From: Camellia lanceoleosa
Taxonomy: Eukaryota > Streptophyta > Magnoliopsida > Ericales > Theaceae
Direction of reading: 5' to 3'
Length of the DNA stretch: 64,000 nucleotides
NCBI GenBank assembly: GCA_025200525.1
Contig: CM045758.1
Span: 3,100,001-3,164,000, forward strand
The notes under the pieces were generated by a model. The model saw only the letters and a list, made by a program, of their open reading frames with translations. It was not told the origin of the DNA and did no database searches. A program made the position numbers and the translations under genes. Shown piece by piece: positions 37,078 through 47,969 of the stretch (within the stretch, counting starts at the first letter, position 1; the number at the start of each line of letters is the position of its first letter).

Positions 37078-38000
37078 GGACACTGGGGCCTCAGAAACCC
37101 ACTTCGCAGCCGAACACCACTTCCGGTGCCCGGCAGCCCATTTTCGGGATCCCGAACCACGCGGTTTTGGCCCCAAGCATTCATTTTGCATCGATGTCTG
37201 TTCATTTTTGGCAGACACCTCTGTTTGGTCCTTCCGAGGGACACTGGGGTCTCTGAGACCCACTTGCAACGAACACCACTTCGTGCCGTGACCCATTTTC
37301 GATCCCGAACCACGCGGTTTTGGCCCGAGCATTCATTTTGCATCGATGTCTGCTCATTTTTGGCGAGACACCTCTGTTGGTCCTTCCGAGGGGCCGGGTC
37401 TCTGAGACCCACTTCGCGACCGAACACCACTTCTTTGCGTTCGGCCCACATTTCGGGATCGAACCACGCGGTTTTGGCCCCGAGCATTCATTTTGCATCG
37501 ATGTCTGCTCATTTTTGGCGAGACACCTTTGTTTGGTCCTTCCGAGGGACACGGGTCTCGAGACCCACTTTGCGTACCGAACACCACTTCGGCGTGCCCA
37601 TTTTCGGCCCCGAACCACGCGGTTTTGGCCTCGAACATTCTTTTGCATCGATGTTCGTTCATTTTGGCGACACCTCTGCTTGGTCCTTCCGAGGGACACC
37701 GAGGTCTCTCGAGACCCACAGCCAAACACCACTTGCCGGCGGACTTTTCGGGACCGACCGCTGCTTTTGGTCCCCGAGCATTCATTTTACATCGGTTTTC
37801 TCCGGTTTTTGGCGGGGACCTTTGTTTTATCGTTCTGAGGAACACTGGGGTCTCAGAAACCCACTTCGCAGCCGAACACCACTTAGGTGCCGTGACCCAT
37901 TTTAGGACCCGGCGGTTTTGGTCCCCGAGCTGCTTTTGCATTAGTTTTTGTTCAATTTTGGCGGTACCTCTGTTTCATCATTCCGAGGAACACTGCGGTC
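37078..38000. repeat. About 150-bp tandem repeat, six to seven units
   Basis: Units begin at a GRGGGACACTGGGG-type motif at about 37078, 37238, 37391, 37546, 37693, 37838 and 37987, giving spacings of 145-160. Each unit carries TCTCAGARACCCACTTCG, CGAACCACGCGGTTTTGG, ATTCATTTTGCATCGATG and TTTTTGGCRGGACACCT-like blocks. Units differ by many small indels. Because every unit is translatable in several frames, long spurious frames appear on both strands. Confidence 0.9.
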
Positions 38001-38040
38001 TCGGATGCCACTTCGTGGCGAACAAAATCTTTTTCTTTTG

Positions 38041-38092
38041 CCCTCAAAATATCTAGATATTTTGCCCTCAAAATATCTAGATATTTGGGAGA
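38041..38092. repeat. Tandem pair with the palindrome AAATATCTAGATATTT
   Basis: Two direct copies of a 24-bp unit (CCCTCAAAATATCTAGATATTT plus TG) each contain a perfect 16-bp palindrome. They lie 20-70 bp upstream of the TATA box of the LTR, a position fitting U3 regulatory repeats. Confidence 0.85.
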
Positions 38093-38110
38093 GATATTTC
38101 CATCTTTTGG

Positions 38111-38120
38111 CTATAAAACC
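38111..38120 (+). promoter_or_regulatory. TATA box of the solo LTR promoter
   Basis: CTATAAAACC follows the palindromic pair and precedes a leader-like, CT-rich stretch (38160-38290). Transcription is inferred to start near 38145, giving U3 of about 1.4 kb and an R-U5 of about 3.9 kb. Confidence 0.65.
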
Positions 38121-38559
38121 AGCAACTTCCAGCTGGGGGAAGGGTTGGAGAAACCCTTTAGGAGCTCCATACACACGGCTCCTCTCCCTCTCCATTTCCA
38201 AGCTTCAAACATCCAAGTTTGCTCCCATTTTCTTCATCATCTTCAAGCTCTATCATCACCACTCCATTTCCAGCACCAAGGGGGGGATTCCGAGCTTGAA
38301 GTCATCAAAGTTGGTCCAAGAAGTAGTCAAAGTATTGGTCTTCAAGGGTAAGTTCACTTTCCCTCTTTTCTAGCTCATTCTTGCACCAATTTCTTAGCCC
38401 ACTTGCTCACTGTTTTGAGCTCCGGCCCTAACTGAAAGGGGCCTTATTTTGAGCTATTCTACATGTTTGATTAAGGGTCAACCCCATTTGAGAGCCCCAT
38501 TTGGTACTTGTTTCAATATCATCTTATATGTCAATATTTTGCATTGAATATTTGGCCTA

Positions 38560-39110
38560 TGTGTGATCTGTGTTCGAGCCTGAAATAAACTGATTTTGGG
38601 CCTATTTTGAGCCCCTCTTCAACATTGAAGAAGGGCTCAACCATGTTTGGTGACTCTATCATGCATCTCCTTTGTAAATCCTCCAAATTACCGTAAACTT
38701 GCATGCCTTTTTTAGCTTATGTGCATTTATTTTTGGAGCATGCTATAAACTGATTTTGAGCCTATTTTGTGTCCCTCTACAACATTGTAGAAGGGACCAA
38801 TCTTGTTTGGTGTCTCCATGAATGGCCTCTCTTTGTATCTCTCTTTGGTCATGTTTTGCATGCTTTGTTAGACTTATTTGGCTCCGGATTTCAGCCTTCA
38901 TCAGGCTTAGAGAGAGCCTTATTTTTGTCTCCTTGTCTTGCTTTGTTAAGGGCCTTAAGCCATTTGGTGGATATTTTTGGCACTTACTTTGAAATCCATC
39001 TTATTTACCGTAAAATTGCATGCTTGTTTAGGCCATCTTAGCCTCTGATTTCAGCCTTCATCAGGCTTAGAAAGTGTCTTTTTTTGGTCTATTCTACACT
39101 TTTTGTCAAG
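38560..39110. repeat. Diverged repeats in the solo LTR (R-U5 side)
   Basis: Paired blocks include AAACTGATTTTGRGCCTATT with CTCTWCAACATTGWAGAAGG (near 38587 and 38751), and GATTTCAGCCTTCATCAGGC (38888 and 39049). TTACCGTAAA and TTGCATGC motifs punctuate them. The CAACATTGWAG portion is itself able to fold. Confidence 0.65.
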
Positions 39111-39612
39111 GGTCTTAAGTGGTTTGGTCATTGCTCATGATACCTCTCTTTATAGCCCCTTTTTGCATGCTATGTTTAGCATATATACATACTGATTTAG
39201 AGGTTGTCATCTCTTGCATTTGTGCATATTTTTGTTCCATCTTCAATGTTGTAGAACTGATTTTTTGGGTTTGAGCATTGTACATATCACTTGCTTTGTA
39301 ATTCCCCTCTTTTACCGTATTTTTGCAAGCTTTTGTTTCCATACTTGTGAGTATTATTTGGCCTTGCTTTGTGCTAATAAAATGCTAGTTTAGGGGCTGC
39401 CTTGCCACTGTTTTGCATTCCATGTCCATATTCTGTATGTTTAATAGGGTCAGAGGCCATTTCGGGTGCATTTCATCGCATTTTGGGCATCGGTTGCAAT
39501 TTTATCATAATTTGGGGGCTGTTTTTGCATTATCTTAGTTGCTGAATTTTGCATCTTCCTTATGCCATTTGCTACATCTCATTCGCTTGTCATTTTGGTG
39601 CTTTAGAGCCTC

Positions 39613-40472
39613 GCCTCGGTTTGCGTGCCCGTGTGCACGCATTTCGAGGCACTTCATTTTTACCCAACGGCAGCCTATGTGAGTGTGGTTGAGGCCCTCT
39701 CATGTTGGCGTAAGCCCAATTTGCATTTTCATGCTTGTATGCCATTGCCTCGGTTTGCGTGCGGGTCTGCCACGATTTCGAGGCACTTCATTTTTATCCG
39801 ACGGCATTTTATGTGAGTGGTGAGGCCCTCTCATGTTAGCGTAAGCCCAATTCGCATTCCGTATGCCATTTCATGCCTTCGCCATGCCTCGGTTTTGCGT
39901 GCGTGGCACGCACTTCGAGGCACTCCGTTCATTCATTGGCGTATGTGAGTGCCGAGGCCCTCTCATGTTGGCGTAAGCCCATCATTGCATTCCGTATGCC
40001 ATTTCATATTCCTCGGTTTGTGTGTCCGTGTGCACGCATTTCGAGGCACTTCGGTTTTATCCGACTATCTCATTTCATCATCGCCTCGGGTTGCGTGCCT
40101 GTGGGCGCGCACTTCGAGGCACTTCGGTTTTATTTGATTTGCACTTCATATCATCGCCTCGGTTGCGTTCGCACATTTCGATTTCGAGGCACTTCGATTT
40201 ATCCCGCACTTCATCATCGCCTCGGTTTGCGTGCCTGTGTGCACGCATTTCGAGGCACTTCGATTTTATCCGATTTGCACTTCATATCATCGCCTCAGTT
40301 TGCGTGCCCGTGTGCACGCATTTCGAGGCATTTCGGTTTATCCGATTTGCACTTCATATCATCGCCTCGGTTTGCGTGCCCATGGGCACGCATTTCGAGA
40401 CACTTCGGTTTTATCCGATTTGCATTTCACATCATCGCCTCGGTTATGCGTGCCGTGCACGCTTTTCGAGGC
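39613..40472 (+). repeat. Array of about ten hairpin-encoding units
   Basis: Unit starts (GCCTCGG or close) lie at 39613, 39747, 39886, 40011, 40083, 40156, 40219, 40292, 40364 and 40437. Spacing is 125-139 at first and then 63-73. A typical unit has outer arms GCCTCG/CGAGGC, 3-base spacers, inner arms TGCGTGC/GCACGCA, and a 3- to 6-base loop. Units 1, 3, 5, 7, 8, 9 and 10 keep the inner stem, unit 4 keeps it through G-U pairs, and units 2 and 6 are degraded. In unit 9 the inner part is a perfect 20-bp palindrome. The sequence CACTTCATATCATC separates late units. Confidence 0.9.
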
Positions 40473-41552
40473 GCCTCATTTTCATCTCATTTTCATAGCA
40501 TTGAGCATGCTAGGTTGTATATTAGTTGCATTTCATGCATATCATGCATATCGACGGAAACGAGGTACATTCCAGATTCCGGTGACGGAGTGTGTCTCAA
40601 TTCCCCGCCATCGGCTAATTCCGGATTACCCATGATGGAGTTAGGTTTTGTTGTAGTATTCATCCGCATTCATCCGATATTGAGTTGTGCAATTCGCTCT
40701 CTACCATCATGCATCGATATGCGTGATTGGTGGCACGAGGATCGGCATGCATATATTTGTGAAATACACATTGCCCTTTTCCCGCCTCTCGCTGCGAAAA
40801 TTCAGAGTTTAGCAACTTTCGAGTCGGACGCGATTTCAAGAAATATTGCCAACAGAGGCTAATCGGGCATCCCAAAGGATTTCGCCAGCAAATTTCAACA
40901 AAGCGCATCTATCGTATAAGGCCTCGGCTTGCACGCCCGCTTATCATTTTATTAATTAATTTGTCAATTAATTAGGATTCTCAGATATTTTGACTGTATA
41001 TTTTGGATCAGATATTTATTCGACTGCATGAGGGCAATGTTGTAATAAGGGTGTGTGTGAGTGTGATGTATGTCTTCCAACCTCCATTTCTTTCTCCTTT
41101 TATTTATCCGCCATTTATGGTTAGATATAGGGCATATTTCATTTAGCATACAAGATGACAAAGATGTTTGCATTCATTCATCTCAGACAGCACGCACTGC
41201 CTGCAGATCATACAACCGTGATCTCAGATTTCAATTCCAAGTTGAGTACTTGTTAGTTGTGGCATTTCATATGCCATGTTTAGAATAGCCGAGCCTGCTA
41301 TAGTTGCATTTTTGCATGTGTTGCATTAGGCAATTCTGTATACTTAGGATCATGCATGGATTTCTAATCGCTTTTGGCTTTTGGGAGTACTCGGTGAGTT
41401 TTATGCTTTAGCATCCTTGCATGCGTGTGAGTGTTGCCATGATAGCATGCTTACCATGAGGCTAACTGCTTATGTGATATAACTGCCTTGAATGCCTGTG
41501 GGTGGAGGTTGAGTTATCTGAATTGGGACAATACATTGACTGTTTGTTTTAA

Positions 41553-41632
41553 GCCCACTAGATAGTGGCAAAATCATTATTTTCGAAGCCCACCCGAGGG
41601 TGGCAACCAAGATTTTAGCCTACTCGGGTAGC
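41553..41632 (+). repeat. Three consecutive short hairpins
   Basis: CCACT-AGAT-AGTGG (41555-41568), CCACCC-GA-GGGTGG (41590-41603) and CTAC-TCGG-GTAG (41620-41631) follow one another in a similar context: GCC before and GCAA or GCACC after. They form three stem-loops of one design with different stems. Confidence 0.7.
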
Positions 41633-42102
41633 ACCATCACATCATTTTCAAACAAACAAACATGAAATGTTTTGTTCCAATTGACGCCCATTTATACTTG
41701 TTTGTCATGAGCATCACATAGTAACCTAGGCTAATAAATGTAATAAGAACTCACAATGTTTTCAAAAACAGATATCATGGTTAGTAGAGGCCTTTTTTGA
41801 TCGGGCGAGAGGGTGCTCACGATGTGACCTTTCCTAATCGCACCAAGTTCCCGAACCAACTTTGGTGATGACGGACACGCGGCCTTTCAAGACCGAGTCG
41901 GTTTCCTAAATTTCCCATTTTAAAATATTTAGGTGGCGACTCATATCCGCAAAGCAGTCCATGTTTGGCACTTCTTTTCAAAAAACCTGTTTTCCTTCAA
42001 AACGATTTGCCGGATTTGGACTCTTTGGTTCGAGATTGAGAACCGCAACAAAAATCGAGTCCGAACTGTAGCGAGGTCCCCTGCGGGCGTTGTTACAATG
42101 CC

Positions 42103-42392
42103 TTATAAACCCATTCAAAACTTCCCACCAAATCAATGTGGGACAAGCCTTATTCAGACCTTTAAGGATTTTCCACCACAACTCCATTTCCATGGAGCAT
42201 ACTTTGGCTTCAATTTTCCATTCACCCGATAATGGTTTTGAGCAACCAAATATATCACGTGAATCACAACATGGCATAGAACGCGTTACCACTTTGACCC
42301 GCGAAAATTGACGCACGGGGCCCACCTAAAAAATAGACCAAATTTAGGAAAAAATTTTGCTTTTACCTAGAATTTTCCTACCATTTCCAACA
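42103..42392 (-). repeat. Copia A left (3') LTR, second part
   Basis: It continues the LTR interrupted at 36706 and matches 47680-47969. It ends TTTCCAACA on the plus strand, followed by ATCCCCCAC, which on the minus strand is the polypurine tract that precedes a 3' LTR. Confidence 0.88.
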
Positions 42393-43298
42393 ATCCCCCA
42401 CATGAATGGAATTTGATGACAACAGAAGTACAACAATATGCAGACTTTATCGAAAGAGTATAAGTCGAAAAAATCTTGCATCAGGATAGGTAGCTTTCAG
42501 CCTTGAACCTTTCCTAGTGATAATCTATCGGACTTACTGGCTAACTAATGGACGCGATGCCTTGAATTGTTCATCCATTTGTGTAAGCCAAGACAATAGA
42601 TTTCACACAAAATATCTTCTAACGCATCGTGGTTCTCACTGTTGTGTTCATTTTGGCCTTGAACACACTTGGTTTTCATGAGTGTTTCTAGAGAATTTAG
42701 CCTTTTTCATTCTCATAGAACCGGCCCCAGTTCGACACTCATATAGGTGATTCTTATTGTGAGTATCTTCTTATACTCGTCTTGATTTTATGCCTCAATC
42801 AAGATATAAGTAATCATTAAAAGCAAAGCTTATTCTTATACCCCTGCAGACAACATATGTTGCAGATATCACTTTTACCATAGGAATGGGTAAGGAATTT
42901 TAATCCCTTGGTGATTTCTCAAGTAGTCACACATAACTTAGCTGTCCCTTTGAACTTAGTTCTTGGGATCTCCAGTCATATAAGTAGGGTTGCCATTATG
43001 ACGACTCTTATATAATAGGCTTTAATCCCTTCCCCTTTGATGAACTATACACTAGCTCTTTTGTCAAACCTTTTATTAACGGATCCGCAATATTCTCTTT
43101 AGATTTTATATAATCTATTGAGATTATTCCATTTGACAACAATTGCCTAACGGTATTATGTTGACGACGAATATGTCATGACTTACCGTTATACATATGA
43201 TTCTGTGCCCTGCCTATTGTAGATTGATTATCACAATGAATGCAAATAGTTGACACAGGTTTTGGCCACATTGGAATATCTTCTAAGAAGTGACGAAG

Positions 43299-44045
43299 CT
43301 ATTCTGCTTCTTCTTTTGCTTTGTCTAAAGCAATGAACTCGGATTCCATTGTGGATCGTGCAATGCAAGTTTGTTTCATGGACGTCCAAGAAATAGCAGC
43401 GCCTCCCAGAGTAAAGACATATCCACTAGTGGATTTTGAATATTTAGTATCCGATATCCAATTGGCATCACAATAACCTTCGAGTACTGCTGGATATCGA
43501 GTAAAGTTCAAACCATGATCACGAGTAGATCTTAGATATCTAAGAACCCGAATAATCGCTTTCCAATGGTCTTCTCCGGGGTTACTAGTGTACCTACTCA
43601 ATTTACTGACTGCATAAGCTATGTGAGGACGAGTACAATTCATTAGGTACATTAGGCTTCCAATGATTTGGGAGTATTTTAACTGAGACACTGCATCACC
43701 TTTATTTTTTGATAAATAAAGATTGACGTCTATAGGTGTTCTAACTAAATTCATATCATCTTTGATAAATTCACTAAGAATTTTCTCAATATAATGTGAT
43801 TGAGATAATGCATATCCGTCAGATGTTTTAGTAATTTTCATTCCTAATATAATATCTGCGACCCCCATATCTTTCATATCAAATCTTTTGTTAAGCATTT
43901 GCTTAGTTGATTTGATCATGTTTTGACTGCTTCCAATGATAAGCATGTCATCCACATAAAGACAAACAATGACAAATCCTTGGTCAGTGTTTTTAACATA
44001 GACGCATTTGTCACATTTATTTATCTTAAACCCATTAGTAAGCAT
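43299..44045 (-). pseudogene. Copia A reverse transcriptase C-terminal part and RNase H start
   Basis: It is an open segment of 248 codons. The catalytic [10 protein letters not shown] lies near residue 32. The conserved [20 protein letters not shown] and the [10 protein letters not shown] and [11 protein letters not shown] blocks of copia RNase H follow. A stop just after KAKEEAE replaces the Trp expected in EAEWLRHFLED; the rest of RNase H continues with further stops to about 43040. Upstream, a stop replaces Trp in the KQWHEKF motif (near 44070). The enzyme would be inactive. Confidence 0.9.
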
Positions 44046-44245
44046 TGCATGATCAAATTTTTCATGTCATTGCTTAGGTGCTTGTTTTAATCTATAAAGA
44101 GACTTTACAAGCTGACAAACTTTCTTTTCTTGCCCCGACACTACAAACCCTTCGGGTTGCTCCATATAGATCTCTTCATTTAGATCACCGTTTAAGAAAG
44201 TTGTCTTAACATCCATTTGATGTATTTCTAAATTAAACAACGCTG

Positions 44246-44878
44246 CTATAGAAATAAGTATACGAAGGATGTTATTCTTATCACAGGGGAATATGTGTCA
44301 AAATAGTCCAGACCTTTCTTTTGTCTGTAACCTTTTACTACAAGTCTTGCTTTATACTTGTCTATTGAACCATCTGCCTTCATTTTTCTCTTGAATATCC
44401 ATTTATGTCCAACAGGTTTAGAACCTGGTAGAAGATTCACCAATTCCCAAGTATGATTTTGCATAATGGATTCAATTTCATTATTAACAGCCTCTTTCCA
44501 CAAAGGTGTTTCAGGACCTATCATTGCTTTCTTAAAGCTTTGAGGTTCATTTTCGAACAGGTATGTCAGAAAATCTGGACCAAAGGATTTTGATGTTCTC
44601 GCTCTCTTACTTTTTCTTGGTTCATCATCAGTTAAATCCTGTTGGTTGAGACCATTACTAGTCTCTTGTGTTTGAGTGTCATTAGTCTCTTGACTTTGTG
44701 TACAATCATAAATTCTTTTCTGTGAACTTAATTCTTGTCCTTTCTTGTAAGGAAAGACATGTTCAAAAAATACAGCATTCTTTAACTCTATAATAGTGTT
44801 CACATTTATATCAGGTATTTCTAATTTATAAGTCAGAAACCGATATGCACTACTATTCTGAGCATAACCAATAAACAC
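44246..44878 (-). pseudogene. Copia A integrase tail to RT N-terminus
   Basis: It starts with [15 protein letters not shown], an integrase C-terminal motif shared with element B. It passes through a charged variable linker and enters RT with HTWELVNLLPGSKPVGHKWI, then KYKARLVVKGYRQKKGLDYF and DTYSPV. The frame is lost at the ITSFVYLFL end, where [10 protein letters not shown] would be expected, so a one-base change breaks RT. Confidence 0.9.
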
Positions 44879-45041
44879 ACAATCTACTATTTTTGGTCCA
44901 ATCTTAGTCTTTTTAGGAACAGGAACTTCAACCTTTGTTTACCCCCACATTTTTAAGTATTTGTAGGAAGGCGGTCGACCTTCCCACAATTCATAAGGAG
45001 TGTTGTTAGTTTTCTTGTGGGGTATTCTGTTAAGAACATAA

Positions 45042-45263
45042 TTAGTATACAATATTGCTTCCCCTCCACAAGTTCTGTGGTAAACTTGAACTTAGTAACA
45101 TGACATTCATCATTTCTTTTAGGATTTTATTCTTTCTTTCAGCAATTCCATTTTGCTGAGGAGAATATGGTGCTGTAGTTTGGTGAATAATGCCATATTG
45201 TGCACAAAATTCATTTAATGGTGCATCATATTCACCACCCCTATCACTTCTAATATAAATCAA
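45042..45263 (-). pseudogene. Copia A integrase core fragment
   Basis: It contains the second catalytic Asp (IRSDRGGEY) and the Glu region ([20 protein letters not shown]). Sequence N-terminal to IRSDRG, including the first catalytic Asp, the zinc-binding domain, protease and gag, is absent. The frame changes again at the RGSNIVY end near 45060. Confidence 0.88.
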
Positions 45264-46723
45264 AATATAACATCCATCACTTGTTGTCTATGATGTGCTT
45301 GATTCATAACTTTCCAATCATGATTCATAAACTTCAAATGAAAAATCCAAAATAATTATGACTACACAAATTAGAATTAATATTTGACAAAATCATATCC
45401 TCATAAAGATTTTGCCTAAGAATTGAACAAATCAAAAATCTCATTTGATTGTACAAATTCTTGCAACTCATTTATGAATAAGTAACACTGTCACAAAAAT
45501 ATTTGTGATAAAAGGAAACTAAATTATCTCTTCTAATGCAAGAGATACACTCCCATATTAAAATAATGGTTTATGATTTAACAAAGTAAAATAATAATTA
45601 ATGACATCTCATGTCACAACTTCAAAACAAACTAATAATCAACATAAAAGATTTCTCCAATTTACTTCCAATTAAATGGAACGATATAACTACATACATC
45701 TTCATGTTTAAGTTCCTTTGGTGTTTAAACACCCATTCAAAATTGATTAGAAATACTCAAATTAATCTACTTATGTACAAAGTCAACATATCAATTATCA
45801 TTCCAAATCACATGAGACTATTTTTAAAGAAATAACTTGAGTTGATATCAATACATGCATATCAAACGCATCAAATAAAAGAATAAATTAACAAAATAAA
45901 TTTATCATGCATGATCCCAAAACTTGCATCATGAGATAAAAAGATTCTCAACCCAAAAATCCAACGTAAGTAAAATAACACGTTTTAAACTTTAAACTCC
46001 AAAACTAACAAAACATACTTTGATTTAATCAGTTTGATTTGTACACAAATAAACTAATTTATATACAAACATTAAAATGTTCTTGTGAATATATATATAT
46101 ATTTTTTTTTCTGACTCATATGCAGAAATATTCACGACTACGGATCCATACATAGAAATTAAAGAATGAATCAGTAAACCAATAAATAAAATAAACTTGC
46201 TACAAAGGTTTCTTCGTAATAAAAATGAAATTAGTTTTTAAAACTAATATTTTACTCCAGAAATTTTTTTTTCCATATATACTCATGATGAACTATGATA
46301 AAAAGAATTAACACATTTTCACAAAGGGTTCAAAATTAAGTGGTCTTCCAAACGAAATCATAAGTCACGTACAAAATTTATAGATTGTGACCGAGACACA
46401 AAGTTACATGATTGATTAACAAAATTAATTTTCTAGTTACTAAAACCAGAAAATAAATTATAACACAAAATAATTTTATTTTCCTTGTTACTAAAACCAA
46501 AAAAATAAAATACCAAAATAATTTTCTGTAACACCAAATAATATTCTGCAATTGTTAATGACACTAGTATATTACTACTAGTTGTCAAAGAAAATAGACA
46601 GTATATTACTACTATCCGTCAAATAGTTTATAAATACTATTTGTATTTTCCAACAAGAATATTACTTTGAAAACACAGAAAATTAAATATAATGAAGACA
46701 CCAAAAATAATCTATCTTAAGAT
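45264..46723 (-). other. Copia A non-coding replacement for gag-protease-integrase N-terminus
   Basis: This 1.46-kb AT-rich stretch lies where element B carries about 2 kb of gag and pol. About 46559-46640 matches the untranslated leader of B (57248-57320; blocks ATTACTACTAGTTGTCAAAG and ATTACTACTAT-GTCAAATAG), so the leader is preserved. The rest (45264-46550) has no frame I recognise. Element A is therefore non-autonomous. Confidence 0.6.
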
Positions 46724-47969
46724 TGTTGGACAATCTTCATCAGATTTAAATAGATTAAATTTCATTGTGTACTAAACAACAACTAGAATAAAAAGAAATA
46801 AAGGAAAGGAGAGAAAAATGTTTGATTACAAAAAATAAACTAGAAATAGAATTAAATAAATAAAAACAGATTTTATTTTGTTATCAAAACAAAATTAAAA
46901 TCTGATTTAAATAAATAATAATAAAACATAAAATAAATAAATAACTTACTTGATTAATATGTTGAATATTATTCTGATTAAGTCCAGTGTTTGACACTGT
47001 GTCCTTAAGACAGATTCGTCCTCTCATCAGTACTTTCAGAATATGGACGTCTATCTCCCAAGATGAAATGATCAACTACAAACAATAGCAACACTAGAAA
47101 TTGTTTGCCTAACGAACACACTAAGTGTTTATACTCTCTCACAGAAGAAAATAATGCAGTAATATGAAGAGAATGTTTGTAGAATTATGAAGGACGAAAA
47201 TTAGAGTTTTTAAAATCCAAATGAGGGTTGTCCTATTTATAGATGGATTGGTGGCTGCAGGTTTTGAATTAAACAAGTGCAAACTTGTTTGAACAGGTAT
47301 GAAACTTGTTTGGTTTTGAATTTAAACAGATTTGAATATGTTGGGTTCAAAATTCAAATAGATAAAAAATGAGAAGGGCCTTGTTTGGGTGTACAGTAAA
47401 ATCGGACCAGTTTATTTCTGGAATTAAATTGAATTCTGGATTTTATTTTACCAAAAAATAAATTCAAATGTTTTTGACCCAAAAAGATAGGTATTGGGCT
47501 GGACAAGCCCAACCCAACCTTACATCACACCTAAGCCCAGCCCAGATGGACGGCGGCGGTGGTGCGCGCACATGTAGTGATTTTTGGGTCCAATTGATCT
47601 AGCCCATTTTGCCCATAACCTCCCTCTCTAAAACACTTAGGTACCCCTTGGGGCGCACCCCAAGTTCCAATCCCATGCCTTATAAACTCATTCAAAACTT
47701 CCCACTAAATCAATGTGGGACAAGCCTTATTCAAACCTTTAAGGATTTTCCACAAAAACTCCATTTCCATGATGCATACTTTGACTTCAATTTCCCATTC
47801 ACCCGGTAATAGTTTTGAGCAACCAAATATATCACGTGAATTACAATACGGCATAGAACGCGTTACCACTTTGACCCGCGAAAATTGACGCACGGGGCCC
47901 ACCTAAAAAATAGACCAAATTTAGGAAAAAATTTTGGTTTTACCCAGAATTTTCCTACCATTTCCAACA
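46724..47969 (-). repeat. Copia A right (5') LTR
   Basis: It is 1,246 bp, bounded by TGTTGGACAATC and TTTCCAACA on the plus strand. The minus-strand TATA box CTATAAATAG is at 47233-47242. At 47679-47683 it holds the uninterrupted ATGCC site at which the left LTR was invaded. Confidence 0.88.

Larger units (their letters stand above)
36707..42097 (+). mobile_element. Giant solo LTR (5,391 bp), probably Tat/Ogre-like gypsy
   Basis: It begins TGTAGACACCCCATTTTTGA and ends GGGCGTTGTTACA. The 5-bp duplication ATGCC flanks it (36702-36706 and 42098-42102). The copia LTR at 47641-47690 reads straight through the equivalent site, so the empty allele is known. There is no gag, pol or internal second LTR: the start sequence does not recur inside. 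A plus-strand TATA box lies at 38111. The GGTGGCGACTC near the 3' end and the very long LTR recall Tat/Ogre elements; that lineage is inference. It is packed with tandem repeats. The frames of 319 and 329 codons inside only translate those repeats. A non-autonomous LARD-type element is the alternative. Confidence 0.8.

Noticed and set aside
36946..37905. 319-codon plus-strand frame (and long minus-strand frames at 37202-37941)
   Set aside because: They translate the roughly 150-bp tandem repeat in several frames on both strands, inside a TG...CA-bounded LTR. No protein domain; not a gene.
39613..40472. CRISPR-like array of repeats with spacers
   Set aside because: Spacers are themselves similar between units, spacing changes, and the context is a plant retrotransposon LTR.
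39873..40862. 329-codon plus-strand frame
   Set aside because: It reads the hairpin-unit array repeatedly (recurring ISRHF and HHRLG peptides) and has no domain; an artefact of the repeat.
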